Source: Paramicrosporidium saccamoebae
Lineage: Eukaryota > Rozellomycota
DNA length: 64,000 bases
Direction of reading: 5' to 3'
Assembly: GCA_002794465.1 (NCBI GenBank)
Contig: MTSL01000126.1
Location: 35,160 to 99,159 of the forward strand
Positions 47,551-56,880 of this stretch are shown in pieces; the first letter of the stretch is position 1, and each line of letters begins with the position of its first letter. The translations under genes were made by a program, and so were the position numbers. The notes beneath the pieces are model-generated. The model saw only the letters and a list, made by a program, of their open reading frames with translations. It searched no databases and was not told where the DNA came from.

Positions 47551-47872
47551 ATTTGATCTGCCAATAAATTTGCCGGTGCATTGGGACTGACTAGAGTTTA
47601 TAAGACAAGTAACACGATTGTCGCGTAGTGGGGATAAATAGTATGGACTGTCAGGCGGGAAGAGACGAGATGGGACGAGAAGAGAATTTATTCAGTCAAT
47701 CCAACGACCCATTTATAGTCTCACAAATAACATTATCCTTCATCGATTGTTCTGATTATCCCTTCTCCAAACTAGGGAGCTATCCTCAAATACCCAACTA
47801 ATCAGTCTTCTACATCACAAAATGATGGGCAACGATAGTACAGTTTATTTTCCAATAGTACGCCATTTTAGT
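47551..47872. other. Spacer containing a 43-bp element duplicated at 48516-48558
   Basis: 322 bp between the convergent FAS1 and secreted-paralogue genes. 47622-47664 (CGCGTAGTGGGGATAAATAG and onward) is almost identical to 48516-48558. Beyond it, short patches (TTATAGTCTC, CTATCCTCAAATA vs TAGTCCTCAAATA) show that the whole 3' flank was duplicated with the downstream gene. AATAAA signals for both genes lie here. Confidence 0.6.
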
Positions 47873-48328
47873 TCATCCTTCTACCTCTTCATAGTATTGG
47901 TAGTCAATGCGGACAGCTGCACAACCAGGATTAAGAGACTCAGGATCCGTCACTGTAATCGTAATGGTATATGTGCCGGTATCCAGTGGAAGGTAGGCAC
48001 TGGACCATACTCCCGGTGTAGTGTAAGCCATGTTTGCGTCAATAACTTGCGAAAAGCCGGGAGTAGGTGGATGGGGTGTTGAGCTCGTCATCCGAAGCAC
48101 AGAATCGACATAGATATTATAAATATCGCCGGGCTGGAACAGGTCAGTCAATTTAAGGTATCCTGGGCGACCAAGTGTGACTGAAATGATGGGACTCGCA
48201 TTTGGAGCGCCGCCGTCGGCGGTAAGAATCCATCCTTGCCCGACTGTGTAAGCAAGAAGAGGTGTGCTAGAGGTCGTGACGCCAAAGAACAGGGTCACGA
48301 GTATAGCTACAAGACCAACAAACTTCAT
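47873..48328 (-). CDS. Small secreted protein, tandem family member 1
   Basis: 151 aa from ATG 48328. The signal peptide is MKFVGLVAILVTLFFGVTTS. Mature features shared with the three following genes: a W near the start (QGWILTADGG), a hydrophobic strand before LTDLFQPGDIYNIYVDS, a mid DANMAYTTPGVWSSAYLPL, a TYTITITV strand and a terminal AAVRIDYQYY. The spacing (GD...VF-like strand, D-P/A, WS-A, LP.G...ITI.V, AA.RIDY) suggests a compact beta-sandwich domain. It has only one cysteine and no D-P motif, so it is the most diverged of the four. I associate this pattern with fungal small secreted proteins; function unknown. Confidence 0.7.
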   Translation of the reverse strand: MKFVGLVAILVTLFFGVTTSSTPLLAYTVGQGWILTADGGAPNASPIISVTLGRPGYLKLTDLFQPGDIYNIYVDSVLRMTSSTPHPPTPGFSQVIDANMAYTTPGVWSSAYLPLDTGTYTITITVTDPESLNPGCAAVRIDYQYYEEVEG

Positions 48329-48695
48329 CAGCAGGGATGGGCGCGATTCCGGGTCTTGTTGTTTACGACTGTTAATCACTTCCACATCGGGCCATGTCTC
48401 TGCATGTACCCTGTCTATAATATGACATACGAATGAATGTCCTGCCCTGTGGTCTTTACGACTTTAAATGGGCCTTTACACTCCCAGTTTTGAATATTGG
48501 ACTGCTTATAACTGCCGCGTAGTGGGGATAAATAGTATGGACTGTCAGGCGAGAAGAGAGCCCGTTCATTTTTAATCCAATAGCCCTTTTATAGTCTCCC
48601 AAGTGGTATAGTAATAGTCCTCAAATAACCAGCAACTAGGTCTTTTCCAAACTAATCAACCCTCTGCCTCTACGTCACATAACCATCGACACTAC

Positions 48696-49112
48696 TTATA
48701 TTGAATAGTCATTATCAATGCGAAGCCAGGCGCCGGCATCAACATAGCCTACCGAATTCACCTGCACCGTGACAGAATAATCCCCAGGACCAATTAGGAA
48801 TTGAGCCTTTGACCATCCCAGCGGAGTTGACAAGGCCACCTCGGGATCGAGAGTGGTAGAGTTTGCAGGCTGGGGGTTGGGAACGCTTGTTGTGGCAAGA
48901 GGGGTGGAATTGTCATAGAGAGTATACGTATCACCCATCTCTCCAGTGTCGGCAATGGAAAGGATGACCGAGTAAGCGCTGCTCCAAGCAAAGGTTTCTG
49001 AAGCAAAACTTCCAGCACCTGAAAACGAAAGCTGGCGCCACCCATCTCCAATCGGTTCTGCTGCCATTAGTCCTACGAGACTTAGAATGATGACTTTTTG
49101 AATTGCTAGCAT
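48696..49112 (-). CDS. Small secreted protein, tandem family member 2
   Basis: 138 aa from ATG 49112. The signal peptide is MLAIQKVIILSLVGLMAAEP. Shared family features are GDGWRQLSFSGAGS, SSAYSVILSIADTGEMGDTYTLYDN, LDPEVALSTPLGWSKAQFLIGPG, YSVTVQVNSVG and the terminal AGAWLRIDNDYS. No cysteine in the mature part, so its fold would not depend on disulfides. Its 3' flank contains the 43-bp element that is also found after member 1, indicating that gene plus flank was duplicated as one segment. Confidence 0.7.
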   Translation of the reverse strand: MLAIQKVIILSLVGLMAAEPIGDGWRQLSFSGAGSFASETFAWSSAYSVILSIADTGEMGDTYTLYDNSTPLATTSVPNPQPANSTTLDPEVALSTPLGWSKAQFLIGPGDYSVTVQVNSVGYVDAGAWLRIDNDYSI

Positions 49113-49291
49113 GGATTGGTGGTGATATGAGGGACACTCGGGGTCAAATATAGGCAATTGAGTGGCTGCAGAGATGGGCGCCGTCAAGTTTGTTTACTAA
49201 TTCTACGACCTTACTAATCGAGAATTTATTGTCCGAATCAGGACGGAATGGGGTTTGCATATTATTGTCAGCCATTTACCAGTCGTCGGGA

Positions 49292-49843
49292 TTAGCGGTT
49301 TACATGTCCAGAGTTTCTATGGCCAAACTTTGCGCGTGGATCGTTACCGGCATAGTTTTCGTCGAATCGAATCGCTGCAACTCCACAAGTGTATGGTGAC
49401 TCGACAACCCTGATGGTAATGTTGTGATTGCCCGCGGGGATGTACGAGAATAGGGTACTATAGCGATCTGGCATTTCAAAGGCGACTGATGGGCTGTTGA
49501 TTTTCTCGGTGCAGTTCTTGGCCACGCTTGAGCTTAGAGGTGCAGTCATGTAAATAGGCACTCCATCGTCGATAATCTCAAAGCGGTCGCCGGGACATTG
49601 GATGTCTGTCACTTGCATAATAAAGTCATTGTCGGAGGAAAGGATGAATTTGACTCTAGGAAAGGTGTCTGCAAGTCCAAAGTTGAATAGGTACCATCCA
49701 CAACCGAGCTCAGCAAGAACCTCACCGACAACTGTCGGTAGTGCAGAGCCGGTGACAGGTGCCGAGAACGACAACAAGAGAGAGAGTAACAGCACGAGAG
49801 AGAGCAACAGCAAGCGAGAGTGTGGCAGCACTGTCGCCTTCAT
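49292..49843 (-). CDS. Small secreted protein, tandem family member 3
   Basis: 183 aa from ATG 49843. The signal peptide is long and leucine-rich (RLLLLSLVLLLSLLLSFSAPVTG). The conserved core is GCGWYLFNFG, FIMQVTDIQCPGDRFEIIDDGVPIY, NSPSVAFEMPDRYSTLFSYIPAG, HNITIRVVESPYTCGVAAIRFDENY. It has extra cysteines (LGC, IQC, KNC, YTC) not present in members 1 and 2 and a C-terminal extension of about 17 residues. The CPGD..EI.DDG block matches a motif I know from many fungal hypothetical secreted proteins. Confidence 0.75.
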   Translation of the reverse strand: MKATVLPHSRLLLLSLVLLLSLLLSFSAPVTGSALPTVVGEVLAELGCGWYLFNFGLADTFPRVKFILSSDNDFIMQVTDIQCPGDRFEIIDDGVPIYMTAPLSSSVAKNCTEKINSPSVAFEMPDRYSTLFSYIPAGNHNITIRVVESPYTCGVAAIRFDENYAGNDPRAKFGHRNSGHVNR

Positions 49844-49913
49844 TGATGCCTCTCGACGGCGCCGCACAGTCTAAAAAGGAAGGTGTAAACAAAGACGAGA
49901 TTGTATCATTCAT

Positions 49914-50360
49914 TTATGTAGGCTGCAAGTACGTGTTATAATCAAAACGGATGGCGCCAAGACCCTCGCCAAAGGGGGAGAGAACAGTCTTGAGTGTAAT
50001 TTCATGAGGTCCTGCGGGGAGGATATAGTATGCGCGACTCCAACCAACGGTAGAGAAAAAGGCGGCATTTGGATCCGCCGTGTAGGTGAGGCAATTGTCA
50101 AAGATGGGAACGCTAGTGTTTCCTTGTGACACTTTATCCACAAAGACTTCAAACTGATCTCCAGAGCAGGAAAAGTCGGTAATTCGAAGCAGTACTGGAG
50201 TGGTCGAATTTACCCGATATCCATCGCCCACCGAGCTCCCAGCCGGTCCAAATGCAAAAGTGTTCCATCCAAGGCCAATGATCACTGATTCAAAGCGTTC
50301 GGCTTCCTGAGCGGCAATCAATTTGACCAATGTTAGGAGTAGTAGCGCACGCCAGAACAT
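49914..50360 (-). CDS. Small secreted protein, tandem family member 4
   Basis: 148 aa from ATG 50360. The signal peptide is MFWRALLLLTLVKLIAAQ. The core is GLGWNTFAFGPAGSSVGDGY, LLRITDFSCSGDQFEVFVDKVSQG, TADPNAAFFSTVGWSRAYYILPAG, HEITLKTVLSPFGEGLGAIRFDY. The paired cysteines (FSC and DNC) align with two of member 3, so members 3 and 4 are the closest pair. The DP...WS.A..LP.G.H.IT.K pattern is the clearest form of the family. Ends 50 bp from the member 3 start. Confidence 0.75.
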   Translation of the reverse strand: MFWRALLLLTLVKLIAAQEAERFESVIIGLGWNTFAFGPAGSSVGDGYRVNSTTPVLLRITDFSCSGDQFEVFVDKVSQGNTSVPIFDNCLTYTADPNAAFFSTVGWSRAYYILPAGPHEITLKTVLSPFGEGLGAIRFDYNTYLQPT

Positions 50361-50477
50361 TAGGTATTGCCTACAATGAATTGATTGTCCCCTTAATGTG
50401 GAAGGCCTTTTGTTGACGTTGGCCCAAAAAGGAAAGGATTGCAATTTTGAGATAGAGTGGAGTAGATGACGAATCCC

Positions 50478-50486
50478 TATAAAAGG
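50478..50486 (+). promoter_or_regulatory. TATA box of the 50519 secreted-protein gene
   Basis: TATAAAAGG begins 41 nt before the ATG at 50519. Confidence 0.6.
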
Positions 50487-50518
50487 AGCGGAACGGACGT
50501 CAGGGACACAACAAGACC

Positions 50519-50959
50519 ATGCGATTTGTCTTCTTCTTCCTAGCTCTTGCTTTGTTGTCCTTTGTTGAGGCTGTGGTGGACAAAAGGAAACCATGGAGGT
50601 TAGGCTTGCCGCTAGACTTTCTAATCACTAGCAGAGAGGCTGTCCGAAACCGTAACCGCCTACAACTCCGCAAGGCACTTGCTGTTGTTCTGGACCAAAG
50701 CAAGGAGCTGGTGAGCCGTGCAGAGAATCAAGCCCTTAAGCATATGGCCGTCAAGAAGGCTCGCGAGGAAATGTTTGATATTTACGATACCTCAGTAGCC
50801 AAGCATTGCAGCGATGAGGCTGACATGGAGAATAAGAAAAAGGTTGTCAAGGACGCTTGGGAAGTGCTGGCACTGTTCCTATTCCGGCTGGACAACACTG
50901 ACATGCACAATGGATGCTTTACAGCTGACATTGCATTCCCCTCACTTATCTACGACTAG
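50519..50959 (+). CDS. Secreted helical protein, unknown function
   Basis: 146 aa. The signal peptide is MRFVFFFLALALLSFVEA, followed by a basic start (VVDKRKPWRLG) and a mostly helical body (REAVRNRNRLQLRKALAVVLDQ; SRAENQALKHMAVKKAREEMFDIY; MENKKKVVKDAWEVLALFLF). Two cysteines (AKHCSDE and NGCFTAD) may form one disulfide. No recognised domain. It has a strong TATA box and an AATAAA 31 nt after the stop codon. Divergent from tandem family member 4. Confidence 0.66.
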   Translation: MRFVFFFLALALLSFVEAVVDKRKPWRLGLPLDFLITSREAVRNRNRLQLRKALAVVLDQSKELVSRAENQALKHMAVKKAREEMFDIYDTSVAKHCSDEADMENKKKVVKDAWEVLALFLFRLDNTDMHNGCFTADIAFPSLIYD

Positions 50960-51153
50960 TCTTTTGCATCATAATGAATAAATTCCACCATTAAACTGTG
51001 TAATGGGAAGATGAGTCTGGCAGGAAGAAACCCAATAGCATATCTCGTCGATCCGTCTGTGTGTTAATAATTAGTAAAGAGCCTACTGATTGATTCTCAC
51101 AACTCGCAACTTGTACATGTATGTAGCCTCCTTGGGGAGCCGGGGACATTTAA

Positions 51154-53925
51154 ATGGAGGAAAAGGCAAAGTCACGGTTCAGCTCTTTGGATGTTAGAGC
51201 AGCAACTGTCGAATTAAAACCGTCATTAGTCGGTGCACATCTTCAGAATATTTATGATATGAATTCAAGGACATATCTACTGAAATTCACCAAGAAGGAT
51301 GCCAAAGTTCTTTTGCTAATCGAGTCAGGTGTACGCATTCACTCTACCCGTTTTGACAGGGAGAATCCCAACGTGCTACCTTCAGCCTTCGCCGGGAAGC
51401 TTCGAAAGCATCTTAGAGAGAGGAGGCTGACGAAATTTGAACAACTTGGGTTTGATCGCGTAGTTCATTTCGAGTTTGGCCATGACACTCGTCCGGAACA
51501 GACCTTTCATCTCTTTCTAGAGCTTTACGCAATGGTACATGCCATGTGCTTTGTATCATATTTTTAGGGGAATGTTATTTTGACAGACCACCAAATGAGG
51601 GTCATTAGCCTCATCAGAGAGGTCAAGGTAACAGACAAGAACACGGGCGAGGAAAGGAAGCTATTGACAGTGGGAATGGTCTATGATGCATTGTCGTACC
51701 AAAACCTCAATCTTCCGTCAGAGGAAGTGTTACTGGAACATGTCGCGAGTGCTGGCAATGAAAGTGTAAAAAATAGTCTTCGGTCGGTATTTAAAACAGT
51801 TGCTGCAGAAATGATTGAATCTTGTCTGAAAAAAAGTGGCCTGCATGGCAGCGAAAAGGCGTGCGAGGTGAAAGACCAGCTCCCTGGAGTATTTGAATTG
51901 ATTAGAGAGTTGGCAGACAAACTCAACAGTCAAGACTATGAAATGCCTGGTTTCATTCGCAAGTCTCCTACGGGCAGAAGTATTGAATTTGGTCCACTTT
52001 TAGGTAGCCTCTCCTTGAATAGCAGTCAGTTTGATAACTTTAATTCGGCTGCAGATGAGTACTTTTATCAGTTGGAAGAGACCAAAATTAAGGATCGCAA
52101 GCGTCAGGTTGAGGATGCAGTTGTCAAAAAGTTTGATGCCATTAGGAGAGAGCAAGAATCCCGCATCTCTTCATTAGAGACAGGCATTAAGAATTACCAA
52201 TTCCTGGCTCAAGTGATTGAGGCCAATATTAAGCCTGTGGAGGAGGCAGTTTTGGTGATAAACACTGGGCTGCAGAATGAACTATCTTGGAAAGATCTTG
52301 AAGCCTTGATCAAAGTTGAACAGTCCAAGGGACGTCCTACTGCGCTGTTAATATCCAAGCTGATGCTCATTGACTTTTTGATTCAGCTGAAGCTTCCATT
52401 TGGATCAGAGTCTGTCTTGGTTGAAGTAGATATCCGACTCGGTGGACATGCTAATGCTAATCGATACTATGAAATGCGAAAGAATGCCATGGAAAAACTA
52501 GCCAGGACCAGATCGGCCTTTGAACAGGCAATGAAATCTGCCGAGGCAAAAGTTAGGGCTGATAGTAAAAAGGACAAGAGACGAGACCAGCACTTGATTC
52601 CCAAGAGAAAGATTTTGTGGTTTGAAAAATACAATTGGTTTATCAGCTCTGACGCCCATCTGGTCATTTCCGGAAAGGACATGCACCAGAATGAGTACTT
52701 GGTTAAGCGACTCTTAAAGCCAGGAGACGTCTATGCTCATGCCGACCTGCCTGGAGCATCATCCGTTATTGTAAAGAACCACCGAAAACCAGTTGACGGC
52801 AGCGACACTGCACCAGAAATACCACATCGGACACTTGTTGAAGCGGGATCGTTTTCACTGTGTTTTAGTAAGGCTTGGGACGCCAAAATTGTCACTTCGG
52901 CTTGGTGGGTATTTGCTCGCCAAGTCTCCAAAACTGCACCATCGGGTGAATTTTTACCCACTGGATCTTTTATGATCAGGGGCAAAAAGAATTTCCTGCC
53001 TCCGTCCCCTCTTATTCTTGGGTTTGGCTTTATGTTTATCCTGGACGAAGAATCATCTGCCAAGCGCAAAGCATCCAGACTTGCCAAAGAGGCCGCCCGC
53101 GAGGCCGACATTACCGGAGACGATACCGGAGGGGTTGTCAGAAAAGATCCCACCATTAGTGTCAGGGAGCAAAAATACATGGATCAACTTTTAGATCAAT
53201 CTGAAGATTTGGAAGAATACATTACCACCACGACTAAAGAGGTTGAGTCACTTCAAATTGAGCCCACCAAGACACGTAAACCGGAGAAAGAGGAAAAAGA
53301 AGAGAAAATTGCTCGTGCTGATGCTTTTGTGGATATTCGTACGGATACTCGTGCGGGTGCTGGTACTCGTGGAAAGCACGGCAAGCAGAAAAAAATAAAG
53401 GAAAAATACAGGCATCAAGATGACGAGGAGCGCAAGATGCGACTAGAATTACTGGGTTCGAAAGCAAAACAACCTGAAGTTAAAATGGTCCAACTACCAA
53501 AGCCTGTAAAGTTGGCTCCTGCAAAGAAGACTCCTGCAAAGATTACTGTGGAAGACGACACACTGGAGGAGGAATTACCTGGGATCGGTGAGCTTGGCTA
53601 CATTGACTCTATTGTCGGGAATCCAGTTCCAGAAGAAGTTACGTTGGGCATCATTGCCGCAGCTGCACCGTTTTCAGTCATGCAACATTACAAATATCGC
53701 GTAAAGTTACTTCCTGGGAATCTCAAACGTGGCACTGCGGCAAAAACTGCCGTCTCTCTCATGCTATCCGAAAACAAGTCATTGGGTACCCCTCGTGAAA
53801 GAGACTTGATCCGATCCGTCACTGATACAGAGTTAAATAGTACTATTCCTGGAAAGGTTCGTATTTCTGGGAGCGGAGTGGAGCTGAGCAAAGTAAAAAA
53901 GTCACTAAAGAAGAAGAAGAAATAA
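51154..53925 (+). CDS. RQC2: Rqc2/NEMF (NFACT family) ribosome quality control factor
   Basis: Two exons (51154..51534 and 51568..53925) around a 33-nt intron (51535..51567) give 912 aa. NFACT-N begins KSRFSSLDVRAATVELKPSLVG, with LLIESGVRIHSTRF and the essential Asp-Arg pair in QLGFDRVVHFEFG (D101, R102). The splice joins LELYAM to GNVILTDHQMRVI. The coiled-coil hairpin and NFACT-R (KILWFEKYNWFISSDAHLVISGKDMHQNEYLVKRLLKPGDVYAHADLPGAS) follow. A charged linker and NFACT-C (GIIAAAAPFSVMQHYKYRVKLLPGNLKRGTAAKTAVSLML) end in a lysine run. It binds stalled 60S subunits, recruits listerin and adds C-terminal Ala/Thr tails in relatives that conserve the D-R pair. Works in the same pathway as the Hel2-like gene. 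Confidence 0.95.
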
Positions 53926-53926
53926 A

Positions 53927-54147
53927 GTGTGAGTATGGTGAGTGTGATGGGTGTGGCGAGTGTGGTAATTGTGGTGAGTGTGATGAGTGCGGTGATTGTG
54001 AGTATGAGCGTGAACGACAATGGGAGTGTAGGAAAATAAGAGTTCGAGTTCGAGTTCAAGCTCGATTCCAAGTTCGAGTTCAGGTTCAACTTCAATTTCA
54101 AGTTCAAGCTCGATTCCAAGTTCAAGTTCAAGTTCGAGTTCAAGTCT
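53927..54147. repeat. Two adjacent low-complexity arrays: (GTGTGGTGA)n and (GTTCAA/GTTCGA)n
   Basis: 53927-54012 is a 9-12-bp GTGTGATGA/GTGTGGTGA array. 54041-54147 is a 6-bp GTTCAA/GTTCGA array, with the larger segment AAGCTCGATTCCAAGTTC occurring twice (about 54058 and 54112). Together they fill the spacer between the convergent Rqc2 and PDI genes. Confidence 0.85.
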
Positions 54148-54195
54148 TTGCATTAACAGGATCTTTATTATACACTTTACAGCAATACTAATGGT

Positions 54196-55425
54196 TTAGA
54201 GCTCACTTTTTTGAGAGGGTATCGGAATGCCTCCAATTTGAGCAATGCGCGCCAAAATGTTACGGCGTTTGCGGAATTCATTCATTTTGCCCGCGTCTAT
54301 TGAGGCTGATTCAATGAGTTGATCAAGACGATCCAGTTCGCGCGATATGAATGCCGGTCCGTGAGCTTCAAGTTTTTCCAACGTCTTTACATAGAATATT
54401 GCCGAGCTAAAGTATTACTCCATAGCCATATGATATGGGTACAAGTCTTTGGTGGAGCGTGCCAGTTCGCCAGCTTGCTCATATACACGTTCGTGATAGT
54501 CGGGATTGGTGAAAAATTCTCTGACGTACTTGTCCATCGTGCGATCCGTTCCATAGTCTTTGGAATGAATGTCGGCCCACTCTTTGGGAGAATGCTTCTT
54601 GACAAACTCCAAAAGCCCTTTTAGACTGTTGGAACCATTATAGTCAATGACCTTGTTGTCCCTTCCAAAGAGCTTGATGGTTGGGAAGGCGTCAACTTTG
54701 TGCTGTGTGGCAATAGCTGCATGGCTCTCACAGTCGATTTGGGCAATCACAACATTCGTATTGTCCTTGAAGGAGGTGGCAAGCTTTTTGTAAATGGGAG
54801 CGAGTCGCTTGCAATGTCCACACCCTATTATAATGAGTATACTCTATGATTTGCGCACAGGGAGCATAGAACTCGACCAAGACAATCTTGTTCGGGTCCA
54901 TGACTAGGTCATTAAAGTTTTCCCCAGTAAGCTGAACGGGATTGCTCACACTAGCGTGAGCCCCCACTAAAACGGATCATCAACGTTTACTCAGATCTAT
55001 TTACGGATCCTGCTCTCGACGAAGCGCTTCATCGATTCAAAATCGTGTCCACAATCGGCGTCCTCAACGCGGCCGGAGGGATGGAAGAGCTTTAGAGTCG
55101 GGTAGCCTCCAATGTTGTACGGTCTGCGGATGCGGGCGTAATGGTCGGCGTCAATTTGCGCAATAGTAACACGGCCATCACCGCCAAAGTAAGATCCCAG
55201 ACGTTGATAGGCAGGATTCATGTTGTTGCAGTGTCCGCACCACGGGGCATAGAACTTGACAAAGACAAATTTTCCGCTGTGGATCGCCTAGTGGTCAAGC
55301 AAAGAATCCGGCAGGCTTACATTGTTGAGACTATCTGGGTCAAGCTCGCGCACATATTCGGGCGTGCAGAGCACTACAGCAACAAAGGCCAAGAAAGCAA
55401 AGAAGACGGAGGAGATGTTCGCCAT
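54196..55425 (-). CDS. tigA: Protein disulfide isomerase, TigA/ERp38/PDIA6-like, with KSEL ER-retention end
   Basis: Five exons (55425..55321, 55287..55005, 54966..54859, 54824..54443, 54406..54196), with introns of 33, 38, 34 and 36 nt, give 362 aa. Signal peptide MANISSVFFAFLAFVAVVLC; two thioredoxin domains, each with FYAPWCGHC (active sites at about 52-55 and 167-170); second domain VVIAQIDCE...YPT-like AFPTIKLFG; then an ERp29C-like D domain (STKDFSAIFYVKTLEKLEAHGPAFISRELDRL) and C-terminal KSEL. The second CGHC is interrupted by an intron inside the Trp codon, so it is invisible without splicing. Catalyses disulfide formation in the ER lumen, consistent with the many cysteine-bearing secreted proteins nearby. 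The a-a-D order is that of fungal TigA/ERp38. Confidence 0.95.
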
Positions 55426-55561
55426 GGTGCTGCGGACGATGAGCCACCTATTTGTATTGTCTGGTGACCAAAATGGACATGTGTTGTGTACTTCCAAATT
55501 AGGAAATATTTAACAGACATTTGTTGATTTTGTCTTCCTGTTGTGTTTTTAGGCGGATAGG

Positions 55562-56620
55562 ATGATAAAGAACATTCCTCCGCAGGCCAAACGCCTGGCC
55601 ATCCTGGGGCTCTTGCTCTTTCTAATTCTTGACGCCCTCTTCTTTGGGTTGATTGGGAACGCAGTTTCCCGCATTTCTGGCGAGCGTCGTAATTTCCAAG
55701 GCCGGATCCATCTGTACTCGAGTCTTCCTGGCCGCACCAAGGCACCCAAGAAGATTGCAATTGTCACCCATTACTCACCCGATGGCTATGGCCAAGAACT
55801 CCGCAGGCTCACCTGGGCGAATAAGAAAAAGTACGCCGAGGCCCGCGGCTACGATATTTATGATGCCGAAACTAATCCTGTCATCAAGTCAAAGATGGAG
55901 AGTGTCAGGGACAAGATGAAAAACTTTTACTACTTCAAATATATTGCTGTTCAAGAGCTTCTCAATGGCGGTGAGGCCACTGGCGGGAAACAGTATGACT
56001 GGGTCGTCTGGGCAGACGCCGATGCCATCTTTTTGAACTTTGGCAAAAAGTTTGAAGACATTGTTGATGATCGCTTTGACGTGGTTGTCACAGCTGGACC
56101 TCCTGACAACCCCACCTGGACAGGCGTTGTCAATGCTGGAAGCTTCATTGTCAAAAATAGCGAATTTTCCCAGACTTTCCTCGAGGATGTGCTGCAGATG
56201 AGCCAGACCCACTGTGGAGAATTTGTGATTGAATATCCTGATGCTGGTACTGCTGTAAATGGGTGGCTTCAGGTGTGCAATTCGGATGGAGGCTACTGGC
56301 TATCTGACCAAGGAATCCTGATTGCCCTTTACTCCTTCAAACCGGCAGAATACCGATGCCACTTTAAAAAGACCTGGTTCCGGGCCTTTTCATCCGAGTT
56401 TCCCTGGTATGGCCCAGGAGATCTTGCAGTGCACTTTCCTGGACGGTCAATGGACGATCGTAGACGGCTTATTAAAGCATTCACCAAGTTTACCGACTTT
56501 AAAAATGGAGCTGTCGAGTACAAGTTTACTGACCTACTGGACCCCGATGATAGTGTTACTTCTGACCTGGTCGAGTTGGAAGAGTTTTACAACGACATGA
56601 ACCCCACCTGTGATGCCTGA
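55562..56620 (+). CDS. Golgi glycosyltransferase, GT34 (Gma12/Mnn10-type)
   Basis: 352 aa, type II membrane topology: a short cytosolic N-terminus and a signal anchor (LAILGLLLFLILDALFFGLIG). The catalytic domain has IAIVTHYSPDGYG, LTWANKKKYAEARGYDIYDA, the metal-binding DxD in YDWVVWADADAIFLNF, GVVNAGSFIVKNSEFSQTFLEDV, GGYWLSDQGILIAL and DLAVHFPGR near the end. This order of motifs is that of the galactosyl/mannosyltransferase family with Gma12, Mnn10 and Mnn11. It probably extends N- or O-glycans of secreted or wall proteins; the sugar cannot be deduced from the sequence. Divergent from PDI (136 bp apart). Confidence 0.9.
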   Translation: MIKNIPPQAKRLAILGLLLFLILDALFFGLIGNAVSRISGERRNFQGRIHLYSSLPGRTKAPKKIAIVTHYSPDGYGQELRRLTWANKKKYAEARGYDIYDAETNPVIKSKMESVRDKMKNFYYFKYIAVQELLNGGEATGGKQYDWVVWADADAIFLNFGKKFEDIVDDRFDVVVTAGPPDNPTWTGVVNAGSFIVKNSEFSQTFLEDVLQMSQTHCGEFVIEYPDAGTAVNGWLQVCNSDGGYWLSDQGILIALYSFKPAEYRCHFKKTWFRAFSSEFPWYGPGDLAVHFPGRSMDDRRRLIKAFTKFTDFKNGAVEYKFTDLLDPDDSVTSDLVELEEFYNDMNPTCDA

Positions 56621-56700
56621 GTGTGTGGGCGCGTGTAGGTGTGCGAGTGTGTGAGTGTGTGAGTGTGTGAGTGTTTGGGTATGTCGGTGTGTGGACATAG
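56621..56700. repeat. (GTGTGA)n-type low-complexity array after GT34
   Basis: TGTGTGAG units repeated about seven times with decay on both sides, starting right at the GT34 stop codon. Confidence 0.75.
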
Positions 56701-56717
56701 GATATAGGATATGAATC

Positions 56718-56880
56718 TTTACTACAAATTTTACTACAAATTTTACTATGAATTTTACTATAAAATTTACTATGAAGTTTACTATGAATTTTACTATGAA
56801 TTTTATTATGAATTTTACTATGAATTTTACTATGAATTTTATTATAAAATTTACTATGAATTTTACTATAAAATTTACAC
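56718..56880. repeat. 12-bp tandem repeat TTTTACTATGAA, about 13 copies, upstream of TEL1
   Basis: Period 12, with variants TTTTACTACAAA and TTTTACTATAAA. Because 12 is a multiple of 3, it is open in two frames; one reads Tyr-Tyr-Glu/Lys-Phe repeats (56711..56896, 61 codons from ATG) and another Met-Asn-Phe-Thr. It ends 36 bp before the TEL1 ATG. No sign that the peptide is a real gene. Confidence 0.85.

Noticed and set aside
53688-54153. ORFs with Leu/Asn or Glu/Leu repeats after Rqc2
   Set aside because: They are translations of the GTTCAA and GTGTGA arrays on the minus strand.
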